Source of the DNA: Rhodococcus coprophilus NBRC 100603
Lineage (GTDB): Bacteria; Actinomycetota; Actinomycetes; Mycobacteriales; Mycobacteriaceae
Assembly (NCBI RefSeq): GCF_001895045.1
Contig: NZ_BDAM01000001.1
Span: forward strand, 806,001 to 870,000
DNA length: 64,000 nt
Reading direction: 5' to 3'
Shown: one piece after another, positions 40,083 through 47,867 of the stretch
How positions within the stretch are numbered: the stretch's first letter is position 1
Layout of the letters: every line of letters starts with the position of its first letter
Notes under the pieces: model-generated
The model's database searches: none
Seen by the model: the letters and a program-made list of their open reading frames with translations, nothing else
What the model was told of the DNA's origin: nothing
Program-made: the position numbers and the translations under genes

Positions 40083-40594
40083 CAACGTTCCTCCGCGTCG
40101 ATCATGTAACCGAGATAGGCGCCGTGTGTGCGCGAAACATGGTGATAAACCACGAGTTCCGTGTGGCAACGCGGACATGTGGTGCTCCGGCCGACCTCGA
40201 CGGCGGCGAGATGGGTGGCGTGGCAGTGCGCACAGTAGACAGTGCGATCGGCGCTGCCCACCGGTACCGGCATGATCTCGGCGTCGAGAAGCCCGCCGGC
40301 GATCGCTGCCGCGTACGCCGCCAGAACGGACGCTTCGGGACCGACGAGAATCAGGCGCCATCCGACGCGGGACGCATCGAGTTGACGCCCGAGCACGCGC
40401 GCCGCGATTTCACCCCACTCGGTGGGCAGACGTACCCAGTCCACACGCCGGCCGGCGAACAGCGGCAACAACTTCCGCGCCGGCTCGCCGGCCTCCTCGC
40501 CGAAGGACAGAATCGTGACGGTCCGGCCTCCCTCGGCGATGCGCCGCTCCTCATCCCACCGCGGCATGCTGGTGGTGTCCATGCAGACACTCAT
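40079..40594 (-). CDS. Dimethylamine monooxygenase DmmA-family protein (zinc-ribbon)
   Basis: This 171-aa protein has an N-terminal alpha/beta part (VTILSFGEEAGEPARKLLPL, WRLILVGPEASVLAAYAAA) and a C-terminal zinc ribbon, C121-x2-C124 and C140-x2-C143. HHVSRTHGAYLGYM follows the ribbon. The arrangement matches the DmmA-family subunit found with oxidative N-demethylases. Its exact role (assembly, electron transfer or substrate handling) is not known to me. Its stop overlaps the reductase start by four bases, and it starts eight bases after a 32-aa ORF. Subunit letters differ between publications, so no symbol is given. Confidence 0.8.
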   Translation of the reverse strand: MSVCMDTTSMPRWDEERRIAEGGRTVTILSFGEEAGEPARKLLPLFAGRRVDWVRLPTEWGEIAARVLGRQLDASRVGWRLILVGPEASVLAAYAAAIAGGLLDAEIMPVPVGSADRTVYCAHCHATHLAAVEVGRSTTCPRCHTELVVYHHVSRTHGAYLGYMIDAEERW

Positions 40595-40602
40595 GACGTC
40601 GC

Positions 40603-40701
40603 CTACGGCGCGAAAGAGCGGAGGCCGACATAGTAGGCGAGCGCGCCCTCGGGGGTGGTGAACCTGATCCGGGACCCCTTGCCGGTGGTGATGTCGGACA
40701 T
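40603..40701 (-). CDS. 32-aa ORF at the head of the N-demethylase operon
   Basis: ATG 40701 is preceded by AAGGGAG at ideal spacing and opens a 32-codon frame beginning MSDITTGKGSRIRFTTP and ending GLRSFAP. It stops eight bases before the DmmA-family start. The best ribosome site of the operon belongs to this ORF, and the two genes would be translationally linked. The peptide is mostly polar with a short hydrophobic centre (GALAYYVG). It could be a tiny subunit or a leader peptide. No homologue is known to me. Confidence 0.5.
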   Translation of the reverse strand: MSDITTGKGSRIRFTTPEGALAYYVGLRSFAP

Positions 40702-40975
40702 GAGCACTCCCTTGGACAGTGTGCGCGAACACCTCGGACGGTGCGAGAACGTCGATCGCTGACGTGAAACAGACGGTAATGGCGAGAAACCTTCCGGTGG
40801 TTTCCGCCCGGTAAACGCGTGTAACCGATGCACCGCCCGGTCGACCGGGGATGCTCGCTGACAGCCGTCACCGCGATCTCACTACTCCGTAACATGATCG
40901 CCATCGACAACTTGTTTCCTTGTATTCGACATCGATTCCTAGAATGAAACTGCCTGCCGAATCCGAGGAGCCCCC
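40702..40975. promoter_or_regulatory. Divergent control region of the methylated-amine operons
   Basis: These 274 bases separate the minus-strand N-demethylase operon from the plus-strand gmaS-type operon. They contain a perfect inverted repeat GAAACC-N7-GGTTTC at 40786-40804, two further GAAAC copies nearby, and a -10-like TAGAAT at 40940-40945 about 30 bases before the plus-strand ATG. The XRE-cupin protein encoded at the end of the plus operon, or the nitrogen regulator GlnR, are possible binders. Both are inferences. Confidence 0.5.
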
Positions 40976-42355
40976 ATGACGCTGGAAGCCACCAACACGT
41001 CCGTGCTGCGCCTCCCGTCCACGAACGGCCGGTCTCCCGAGACCACCGAACCGCCGACCCTGACCGAACTCGCCCGTGCGACCGACACCCGCTTCATCCT
41101 CGCCGTCTTCACGACGCTGTCGGGAAAGCCCTGCGCCAAGCTGGTTCCCGTCGAATCGGCGGACGAACTCCAAAGCGACGGTGTCGGCTTCGCCGGATAC
41201 GCCGCGGGTGCGATAGGGCAGGTGCCGAAGGATCCCGACCTGGTCGCGCTCCCCGACCTCTCCTCGTTCACCCCGATCCCCTTCATCCGCGACGGGCTAG
41301 CCCTCGTCCACTGCGATCCCCACGTGGAAGGCAAGCCCTGGCCCTTCGCCCCGCGAATCATCCTCGAGAAGGCACTCGCCGCCGCGGCGGAAAAGGGGCT
41401 GACGGTCAAGGTCGGCGCCGAGATCGAGTACTTCCTCGTCCAGCGCGACCAGGAGGGGGCCCTGCGCACCGCCGATCTCCTCGACACCTCGCGGCAGCCT
41501 TGTTACGACGCCCGCGACGTCACCCGCATGTACGAGCACCTGACCTCCATCTCGTCGGCGATGAACACTCTCGGCTGGGGCAACTACGCGAACGACCACG
41601 AAGACGGCAACGGTCAGTTCGAACAGAACTTCCGCTACGACGAGGCCCTCGTCACGGCCGACCGCGTGATGACTCTGCGCTACCTGATCTCCGTCCTCGC
41701 CGAACAACGCGGCATGACAGCAACATTCATGCCCAAGCCCTTCGCCGACCGAACCGGTACCGGCATGCACTTGCACATGTCCCTGTGGAACGGCGACCGT
41801 GCCGCATTCCCCGACGCCGGGGACCCTCGGGGGCTGGGACTGTCCGACCTCGCCTACTCCTTCATCGGCGGGATCCTCGATCACGCGTGCGCCCTGCAGG
41901 GCGTGCTGGCACCGACGGTGAACTCGTACAAGCGCACGGGTGCGACCGCGACCACCTCCGGAGCCACCTGGTCGCCGCGCCACGCGACCTACGGAGGCAA
42001 CGACCGCACCCACTACCTACGGGTACCGGACTCGCACCGCGTCGAGCTGCGAGGCGGCGACGGCGCCGCGAATCCGTATCTTGCGATCGCTGCGACGGTG
42101 GCCGCCGGACTCGACGGCATCGACCGTCACCTCGATCCCGGCGCTCCCGGCGACGGCGTCGCGTCCGATGCGTTGCCGATGACGCTGCTCCATGCGATGG
42201 ATGCTCTCGCCGGCGACCCCGTCGTGACCGCAGCGCTCGACGCGGCCGGCCCCGGGGTCGCGGAGTACTTCACCTCTCTCAAGCGCGAAGAGTTCTTCCA
42301 GTGGCACAGCACCGTCACGCCGTGGGAGATCGACAACTACCTGACCGCTTTCTGA
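40976..42355 (+). CDS. Glutamine-synthetase family protein, likely gamma-glutamylmethylamide synthetase
   Basis: This 459-aa glutamine-synthetase-fold ligase (GlnT/type III-like group) has VKVGAEIEYFLVQRD for metal binding, NYANDHEDGNGQFEQNFRY, the histidine-rich FADRTGTGMHLHMSLWNG, and the C-terminal arginine segment LRVPDSHRVELRGGDGAANP. The neighbouring N-demethylase and MgsABC-like genes indicate that it joins methylamine to glutamate using ATP (GmaS reaction) rather than ammonia. Paralogues acting on other amines exist, so substrate assignment is contextual. GAGGAG at 40965-40970 fixes the ATG. Confidence 0.85.
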   Translation: MTLEATNTSVLRLPSTNGRSPETTEPPTLTELARATDTRFILAVFTTLSGKPCAKLVPVESADELQSDGVGFAGYAAGAIGQVPKDPDLVALPDLSSFTPIPFIRDGLALVHCDPHVEGKPWPFAPRIILEKALAAAAEKGLTVKVGAEIEYFLVQRDQEGALRTADLLDTSRQPCYDARDVTRMYEHLTSISSAMNTLGWGNYANDHEDGNGQFEQNFRYDEALVTADRVMTLRYLISVLAEQRGMTATFMPKPFADRTGTGMHLHMSLWNGDRAAFPDAGDPRGLGLSDLAYSFIGGILDHACALQGVLAPTVNSYKRTGATATTSGATWSPRHATYGGNDRTHYLRVPDSHRVELRGGDGAANPYLAIAATVAAGLDGIDRHLDPGAPGDGVASDALPMTLLHAMDALAGDPVVTAALDAAGPGVAEYFTSLKREEFFQWHSTVTPWEIDNYLTAF

Positions 42356-42373
42356 CACTCGACAGGAGACGAC

Positions 42374-43261
42374 ATGTGCGGAATCGTCGGGCTTCACCTC
42401 CGTGACGCCTCACTCGAACCACGGCTGGGTCACTTGCTGACCGGCATGCTCGGCCGGATGGTGGACCGCGGCCCGGACTCGGCGGGCGTTGCCATCTACG
42501 GCGACCCGGTTCTCTCCCCGGCAGGACATTCCTCGGTGTCCGTCCTGGGCGCCGACCCGTCCCTGTCCACCGCTCTCGGTGAGGCACTGGGTGTGCCTGT
42601 CACCGAGATCGACCTCTCCCCCACCACCGTCCTGCACGCCCCGGTTCCGGCCGCGCTGCTGGCCGATACGGTCCGCCGGACGGACCCCGGCTCGACGGTG
42701 ATCGGATTCGGCGACGACGTCACCGTCCTCAAAGGGATGGGCAATCCGCTGCACCTTGCCGAGCACTTCGGCCTTCCCCGGGCATCGGGCCACCAGGGCG
42801 TCGGCCATACCCGCATGGCCACCGAATCTGCGGTGACCGCAGCGGGGTCGCACCCGTTCGCCGTCGGACCCGACCAGTGTCTGGTGCACAACGGGTCGTT
42901 CTCCAACCATCTCTCGATCAAACGGGAACTGGAGAACGAGGGTGTGGTGTTCGACAGCGAGAACGACACCGAAGTCGGGGCGCGCTTCGTGGCCAAGCAC
43001 CTCGCCGAAGGGGCCGACCTCGACAAGGCACTGCGGTTGCTGGGTGAACGGTTCGACGGCTTCTACACCCTGCTCGTCTCCACCGCCGACTCGTTCGCCG
43101 TGGTACGCGACCCGATCGCGTGCAAACCCGCGATCGTCGCAGAAACCGACAGCTACGTCGCCATGGCATCCGAATTCCGCGCTCTGGCAATGCTTCCCGG
43201 GATCTCCGACGCGCACATCTTCGAACCCGAACCCGAACGGGTGTACGTATGGCACCGCTGA
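42374..43261 (+). CDS. Class-II glutamine amidotransferase domain protein (MgsA/GlxB-like)
   Basis: This 295-aa protein begins MCGIVGLHLRDASL, with Cys2 as N-terminal nucleophile after Met removal. It shows GRMVDRGPDSAGVAIYG, GVGHTRMATESAV, LVHNGSFSNH and ENDTEVGARFVAKHL, all Ntn-amidotransferase signatures. It corresponds to the glutaminase domain of glutamate synthase as a separate subunit. In N-methylglutamate synthase this subunit handles gamma-glutamylmethylamide. AGGAGAC stands before the ATG, 18 bases after the previous stop. Confidence 0.88.
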   Translation: MCGIVGLHLRDASLEPRLGHLLTGMLGRMVDRGPDSAGVAIYGDPVLSPAGHSSVSVLGADPSLSTALGEALGVPVTEIDLSPTTVLHAPVPAALLADTVRRTDPGSTVIGFGDDVTVLKGMGNPLHLAEHFGLPRASGHQGVGHTRMATESAVTAAGSHPFAVGPDQCLVHNGSFSNHLSIKRELENEGVVFDSENDTEVGARFVAKHLAEGADLDKALRLLGERFDGFYTLLVSTADSFAVVRDPIACKPAIVAETDSYVAMASEFRALAMLPGISDAHIFEPEPERVYVWHR

Positions 43262-43299
43262 CCAGTTCTGCCGCCTCCACTTCGACGCCGGAGAAAGCC

Positions 43300-43998
43300 A
43301 TGACCACCGACACACTTCCCACCATCACCACGTACGACCTCGACGTGACCACCACCCGCGAACTCAACGCGGCGCTACAGGCGACCGAAGCACCCGCCGC
43401 CGCACACGTCACCAATCCTTTAGGCCAGCATGCGCTTGCGTGCGGACTGAACCGGCCGATCGACGTGCACATCGACGGACACGTGGGGTACTACGCCGCC
43501 GGAATGAACCAGCATGCCCGTGTCACGATCGAAGGCAACGCCGGGGTGGGCGTCGGGGAGAACATGATGTCCGGCACCGTGCGGGTGACGGGCGATGCGT
43601 CCCAGTCCGCAGGCGCGACAGCACACGGCGGACTGCTCGTGATCGAAGGCAACGCCGCAGCACGGTGCGGGATCTCGATGAAAGGGGTCGACATCGTCGT
43701 CGGCGGCAACATCGGCCACATGAGTGCGTTCATGGGGCAGGCCGGACGACTGGTGGTTCTCGGTGACGCAGGGGAAGCCCTGGGCGATTCGCTGTACGAG
43801 ACACGGATCTACGTGCGGGGCAAAGTCGCCTCGCTCGGCGCCGACTGTGTCGCGAAACAGATGCGCCCCGAGCATCTCGCCGAGTTACAGGACCTGCTCG
43901 ACGCCGCAGGATTCGACGCCGACCCGGCCGAGTTCACGCGCTACGGCTCCGCTCGCACCCTGTACCACTTCCACGTCGACAACGCGTCGGCGTACTGA
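43300..43998 (+). CDS. GXGXG-domain subunit of glutamate-synthase type (MgsB/GlxC-like)
   Basis: This 232-aa beta-helix protein has the repeated GXGXG pattern of the glutamate-synthase C-terminal domain: HIDGHVGYYAAGMNQHARV, IEGNAGVGVGENMMSGTV, GDASQSAGATAHGGLLVIEG and GGNIGHMSAFMGQAGRLVVLG. It would form the structural bridge between the amidotransferase and FMN subunits. GGAG precedes the ATG at 43300. An upstream ATG at 43252 overlapping the previous stop is a less likely alternative. Confidence 0.87.
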   Translation: MTTDTLPTITTYDLDVTTTRELNAALQATEAPAAAHVTNPLGQHALACGLNRPIDVHIDGHVGYYAAGMNQHARVTIEGNAGVGVGENMMSGTVRVTGDASQSAGATAHGGLLVIEGNAAARCGISMKGVDIVVGGNIGHMSAFMGQAGRLVVLGDAGEALGDSLYETRIYVRGKVASLGADCVAKQMRPEHLAELQDLLDAAGFDADPAEFTRYGSARTLYHFHVDNASAY

Positions 43999-44029
43999 TC
44001 CCGACCCGCACGAGAGCGAGGAGACCTCC

Positions 44030-45355
44030 ATGACCTTCCAGCCCGGACTGCGCGAATCGGCGACCTTCGACCGCAACGTCATCCACGAAATCCAGCGCGC
44101 CGCCGACACCGGCATCTACGACATCCGCGGCTGGGGCGCCAAACGCAAGGTCCCCCATTTCGACGACCTGCTGTTCCTCGGTTCCTCCATGTCCCGCTAT
44201 CCCCTCGAGGGCTACCGGGAGAAGTGCGACACCGATGTCGTGCTCGGCGATCGTCACGCGAAGTACCCGCTCCATCTCGACACCCCGGTCACGATCGCCG
44301 GTATGAGTTTCGGAGCACTGTCCGGAGGAGCCAAGGAAGCCCTCGGGCGAGGCGCGAGCGAGGTCGGCACGTCCACCACCACCGGCGACGGTGGTATGAC
44401 CCCCGAAGAACGGGGGCAGTCCAAAACGCTGGTGTACCAGTACCTTCCGTCGCGCTACGGGATGAACCCCGACGACCTGCGCAAAGCCGACGCCATCGAG
44501 ATCGTGCTCGGGCAGGGTGCGAAACCCGGCGGCGGCGGCATGTTGCTGGGACAGAAGATCACCGAGCGGGTCGCGGGGATGCGCACTCTCCCGGTCGGCA
44601 TCGACCAGCGCAGCGCGTGCCGGCACCCGGACTGGACCGGACCGGACGATCTCGCAATCAAGATCATCGAACTCCGAGAGATCACCGGCTGGGAGAAGCC
44701 GATCTACGTCAAGATCGGCGCGACCCGGACGTATTACGACGTCAAGCTCGCAGTGAAGGCCGGGGCGGACGTGGTCGTTGTCGACGGTATGCAGGGTGGT
44801 ACGGCCGCGACCCAGGATGTCTTCATCGAACACGTCGGGATCCCGACCCTCTCCGCGATCCCGCAGGCGGTACAGGCCCTGCAGGAGATGGGCGTGCACC
44901 GCACTCCCGGTGGGGTGCAACTCATCGTCTCGGGCGGCATCCGGTCGGGTGCCGACGTCGCGAAGGCGATGGCACTCGGCGCCGACGCCGTCGCGATCGG
45001 GACCGCGGCGCTGATCGCACTCGGGGACAACGACCCCAGGTACCAGGCGGAGTACGAGCAGCTCGGCTCGGCCGCCGGTTTCTACGACGATTTCCAGGAC
45101 GGCAGGGATCCGGCGGGCATCACGACGCAGGATCCGGAGTTGCAGAAAAACTTCGATCCGGTGGAGGGCGGGCGCCGGCTCGCGAACTACCTGCGGGTTC
45201 TCACCATGGAGGCCCAGACGATCGCGCGGGCGTGCGGTAAGTCGCATCTGCGCAATCTCGAGCCGCAGGACCTGGTGGCCCTGACGATCGAATCCGCGGC
45301 GATGGCCCGTGTGCCCCTGGCGGGCACCGACTGGATTCCCGGCCGGTCCGCCTGA
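44030..45355 (+). CDS. FMN-binding glutamate-synthase domain protein (MgsC/GlxD-like)
   Basis: This 441-aa protein is the FMN TIM-barrel synthase domain. It has PVTIAGMSFGALSGGAKEAL, TSTTTGDGGMTPEERGQSK, GQGAKPGGGGMLLG, PIYVKIGATR, VVVDGMQGGTAATQDVF and LIVSGGIRSGADVAKAMALGADAVAIGTAAL. Cysteines near RSACRHP could bind a cluster, but the full 3Fe-4S pattern was not verified. In the methylamine pathway this subunit moves the methylamino group to 2-oxoglutarate, giving N-methylglutamate. Length equals the known MgsC type. GAGGAG precedes the ATG, and a 21-bp hairpin follows. Confidence 0.9.
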   Translation: MTFQPGLRESATFDRNVIHEIQRAADTGIYDIRGWGAKRKVPHFDDLLFLGSSMSRYPLEGYREKCDTDVVLGDRHAKYPLHLDTPVTIAGMSFGALSGGAKEALGRGASEVGTSTTTGDGGMTPEERGQSKTLVYQYLPSRYGMNPDDLRKADAIEIVLGQGAKPGGGGMLLGQKITERVAGMRTLPVGIDQRSACRHPDWTGPDDLAIKIIELREITGWEKPIYVKIGATRTYYDVKLAVKAGADVVVVDGMQGGTAATQDVFIEHVGIPTLSAIPQAVQALQEMGVHRTPGGVQLIVSGGIRSGADVAKAMALGADAVAIGTAALIALGDNDPRYQAEYEQLGSAAGFYDDFQDGRDPAGITTQDPELQKNFDPVEGGRRLANYLRVLTMEAQTIARACGKSHLRNLEPQDLVALTIESAAMARVPLAGTDWIPGRSA

Positions 45356-45364
45356 CCTGAGCCG

Positions 45365-45409
45365 CCGACAAGCACCTCCGATCCGTCACGGATCGGAGGT
45401 GCTTGTCGG
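45365..45409. terminator. Perfect 21-bp hairpin ending the gmaS-mgs type operon
   Basis: The left arm (45365-45385) and right arm (45389-45409) are perfectly complementary around a TCA loop, ten bases after the stop codon. Such a perfect stem is a strong intrinsic terminator candidate even without a T tract. Confidence 0.75.
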
Positions 45410-45446
45410 TTGTCCACTGTCGGTAAACAGGATGTAGTCTGCCGAT
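45410..45446 (+). promoter_or_regulatory. Possible leaderless promoter of the XRE-cupin gene
   Basis: TTGTCC at 45410-45415 and TAGTCT at 45435-45440 are separated by 19 bases, and the -10-like hexamer lies seven bases before the ATG. No Shine-Dalgarno is present at useful distance, which agrees with leaderless translation. Confidence 0.35.
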
Positions 45447-46094
45447 ATGACCAGACCGGACCGCGCGGTCCTCCACGACACCTCCGGCCGGGAGGTCCCC
45501 CGGGACACCCCCACCGGCGTCGACCTCGAGCGGGCCATCGCACACCAGGTCCGGGCGCTGCGCCTCGCCAGCGGACTCTCCGTCGGAGACATGGCCGCGA
45601 AAGTCGGCATCTCAAAGGCGATGCTCTCGAAGATCGAGAACGCTCAGACGTCGTGCAGTCTCTCGACACTCGCACGGCTGGCCGCAGGTCTCGATGTGCC
45701 CGTCACATCGCTGTTCCGAGGTGCAGACGCACACCGGGAGGCCGTGTTCACCAAGAGTGGTCAGGGCGCCGAGATCGTCGGCCGCGGCACCCGCGCCGGC
45801 CACCACTACGAGCTGCTCGGCGCGCTTCGCGGACAACACCAGCGTCTCGAGCCGGTGCTGGTGACGCTCACCGACGCGAGCGACGTCTTCCCGCTCTTCC
45901 AGCATCCCGGCACCGAACTGCTGTACATGCTCGAGGGCGAAATGCTCTACGGCCACGGCGATTCGGAATATCGCCTCACCGCCGGAGACTCGCTTCTGCT
46001 CGACGGTGAGGGCGTGCACGGCCCCAACGAACTCGTCTCACTGCCGATCCGGTTCCTCGCCGTGACCGCCTACCCCGACAATCACCAGAGATGA
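45447..46094 (+). CDS. XRE-family regulator with C-terminal cupin domain
   Basis: This 215-aa protein has an N-terminal helix-turn-helix (about 30-86, LRLASGLSVGDMAAKVGISK and AMLSKIENAQTSCSLSTLARL) and a C-terminal cupin (about 138-210, PLFQHPGTELLYMLEGEMLY, SLLLDGEGVHGPNEL). Proteins of this layout usually sense a small metabolite through the cupin and regulate an adjacent catabolic operon. Its position after the glutamate-synthase-like genes makes it the likely local regulator of the methylated-amine locus. It is flanked by two strong hairpins, so it is its own unit. Confidence 0.9.
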   Translation: MTRPDRAVLHDTSGREVPRDTPTGVDLERAIAHQVRALRLASGLSVGDMAAKVGISKAMLSKIENAQTSCSLSTLARLAAGLDVPVTSLFRGADAHREAVFTKSGQGAEIVGRGTRAGHHYELLGALRGQHQRLEPVLVTLTDASDVFPLFQHPGTELLYMLEGEMLYGHGDSEYRLTAGDSLLLDGEGVHGPNELVSLPIRFLAVTAYPDNHQR

Positions 46095-46096
46095 CG

Positions 46097-46125
46097 GCGC
46101 CCCCGCCGGAAGCCGGCGGGGGCGC
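46097..46125. terminator. 13-bp hairpin between XRE regulator and amt
   Basis: GCGCCCCCGCCGG and its complement around an AAG loop lie directly after the regulator stop. It can serve both convergent genes. Confidence 0.7.
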
Positions 46126-46157
46126 GTCGTCCGCTCACGACGTCGAGGACATCTCCA

Positions 46158-47495
46158 TTACGTGGTGGGCACGATGATGTCGCGATCCTCCGCGAAATCG
46201 GAGGGACGCATCTTCGACTGCGTACCGGTGGTGAAGGAATCCATCACGTACGCGGTTTCGCCGTGCACCGGAACATCGATCCCCATCTTCTCGGTCTCGG
46301 CGTCCACCCGGATACCCATGATCTTGTCGAGGACTTTCGCGATGAGGAAGGTCACCACGAACGAGTACGCGAACACCGCAGCCATCGCGACGATCTGGCG
46401 ACCGAGGAAGTCGATGCCGCCTCCGAAGAACAGGCCGTCGACGCCGGCCGGAGCGGCGGCGGTCGCGATGAACGCGATGAGGGTCGTGCCGACGACACCG
46501 CCCATGAGATGGATGGCGACGACATCGAGGGAGTCGTCGTAGCCCATCTTGAACTTCCAGCCCACCGCGAAACAGCTCACCGCACCCGCGACGACACCGA
46601 TCGCGAGGGCACCGAGGGGCGAGACCAGGCTCGCGGCAGGCGTGATGCCGACCAGGGCGGCGATCATGCCGGACACCGCGCCGAGCGTGGTGGCGTGTTT
46701 CTCCGTGATGCGCTCGACGAGGATCCAGCCCAGCAGGCCCGCCACGGCTGCGGCCATCGTGTTGAGGACGACCACGCCCGCGGTGTGGTTGGCCCCGCCC
46801 GCGGACCCACCGTTGAATCCGAACCAGCCGAACATGAGGATGCCGCCGCCGAGCACGACGAGCGGAAGGCTGTGGGGACGCGCCACATGCGGGAAGCCAC
46901 GCCGGGCACCGAGCGCGAGTGCGACCGCGAGCGCGGCGACGCCGGCGTTCATGTGGACGGCGGTGCCGCCCGCGAAGTCGTGCGCGCCGAGCGCGTTGGC
47001 AATCCAACCGCCCTTGGTGCCGGCATCTTCGTCGTCGAACGCGAACACCCAGTGCGCGACCGGGAAGTACACCAGGACGAGCCAGATCCCTGAGAACACG
47101 AGCCACGCGGAGAACTTCATCCGGTCCGCGACCGCGCCCGCGATGATCGCCACCGTGATTCCTGCGAAGAGCAGGTGGAAGGCGGCGGTGAGGGCGGCCG
47201 GAATCCCGCCGGCCGGGTCTTCTTCGAGCAGCGAGGCGAGTCCGACGTCCGTGAACGGATTGCCGATGAGGCCGAGTCCGCCGACGCTGTCGCCGAGCAC
47301 CGCGCCGGGGCCGAAGAAGACCCACACCACGCCCGCCACAGCGAAGCCTCCGAGCACCATCATGATCATGTTGAGCGCACTCTTGATGCCGAGCATTCCG
47401 CCGTAGAACAGCGCGAGGCCCGGGACCATCAGTGCGACGGCCGTGAACGCCGCCAGAATCCAGGCGGTATCCGCGGCAGCAAGTGCCTGTTCCAT
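46158..47495 (-). CDS. amt: Ammonium transporter, Amt family
   Basis: This 445-aa integral membrane protein has about 11 helices. Family features are DTAWILAAFTAVALMVPGLALFYGG at the first helix, the pore histidines in GTAVHMNAGVAAL and VVAIHLMGGVVGT, GWFGFNGGSAGGANH, and the C-terminal cytoplasmic tail KMGIDVPVHGETAYV. That tail interacts with GlnK-type PII proteins in characterised Amts. The ATG at 47495 has AAGGTGA upstream; the frame runs open to 48371 without similarity. It may recapture ammonium set free by the methylated-amine pathway, or take up methylammonium. Confidence 0.95.
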   Translation of the reverse strand: MEQALAAADTAWILAAFTAVALMVPGLALFYGGMLGIKSALNMIMMVLGGFAVAGVVWVFFGPGAVLGDSVGGLGLIGNPFTDVGLASLLEEDPAGGIPAALTAAFHLLFAGITVAIIAGAVADRMKFSAWLVFSGIWLVLVYFPVAHWVFAFDDEDAGTKGGWIANALGAHDFAGGTAVHMNAGVAALAVALALGARRGFPHVARPHSLPLVVLGGGILMFGWFGFNGGSAGGANHTAGVVVLNTMAAAVAGLLGWILVERITEKHATTLGAVSGMIAALVGITPAASLVSPLGALAIGVVAGAVSCFAVGWKFKMGYDDSLDVVAIHLMGGVVGTTLIAFIATAAAPAGVDGLFFGGGIDFLGRQIVAMAAVFAYSFVVTFLIAKVLDKIMGIRVDAETEKMGIDVPVHGETAYVMDSFTTGTQSKMRPSDFAEDRDIIVPTT

Positions 47496-47867
47496 AGGGT
47501 CACCTTGTCCAGTCCTGAGGGAAGACCTTTCGGCCCATCGATCGGCGACTGTCTTTCCTTGTTCATCACCGTTCCCTGAGAGTGGACCCAGCATGTAAAC
47601 CCGCACACTCCCGAGCCGTGAAGATCTCGTTACGGTCCCGGAGTCGCCCGGTACGCGAGCCGCCCGGCTCCGCACGGGCCGCGGGAGCGTTCCGGCGCCG
47701 ACTTCCGTATCGTGGAAAGACCACACCTCGGCCGGGAACGGAAGCCGCACCCCGCCGGGGAACGCATGCGACCAGGCCGAACGAGACACCGCGACCACGA
47801 ACACCGCTGCTACCCCAGCGATTACAGAACTGCCGAGAGCTCCCCGCTCCGGCATCGGAGGTGAGTG
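47496..47867. other. Divergent intergenic region amt/fdhD
   Basis: These 372 bases hold the promoters of amt and fdhD. I see GTAAC- and GAAAG-like pieces reminiscent of GlnR boxes, but no pair with correct spacing. No supported ORF is present. Confidence 0.4.

Noticed and set aside
47496-47700. GlnR-like boxes upstream of amt
   Set aside because: GTAAC- and GAAAG-like pieces occur, but none has the a-site/b-site spacing of the known consensus, so no operator is called.
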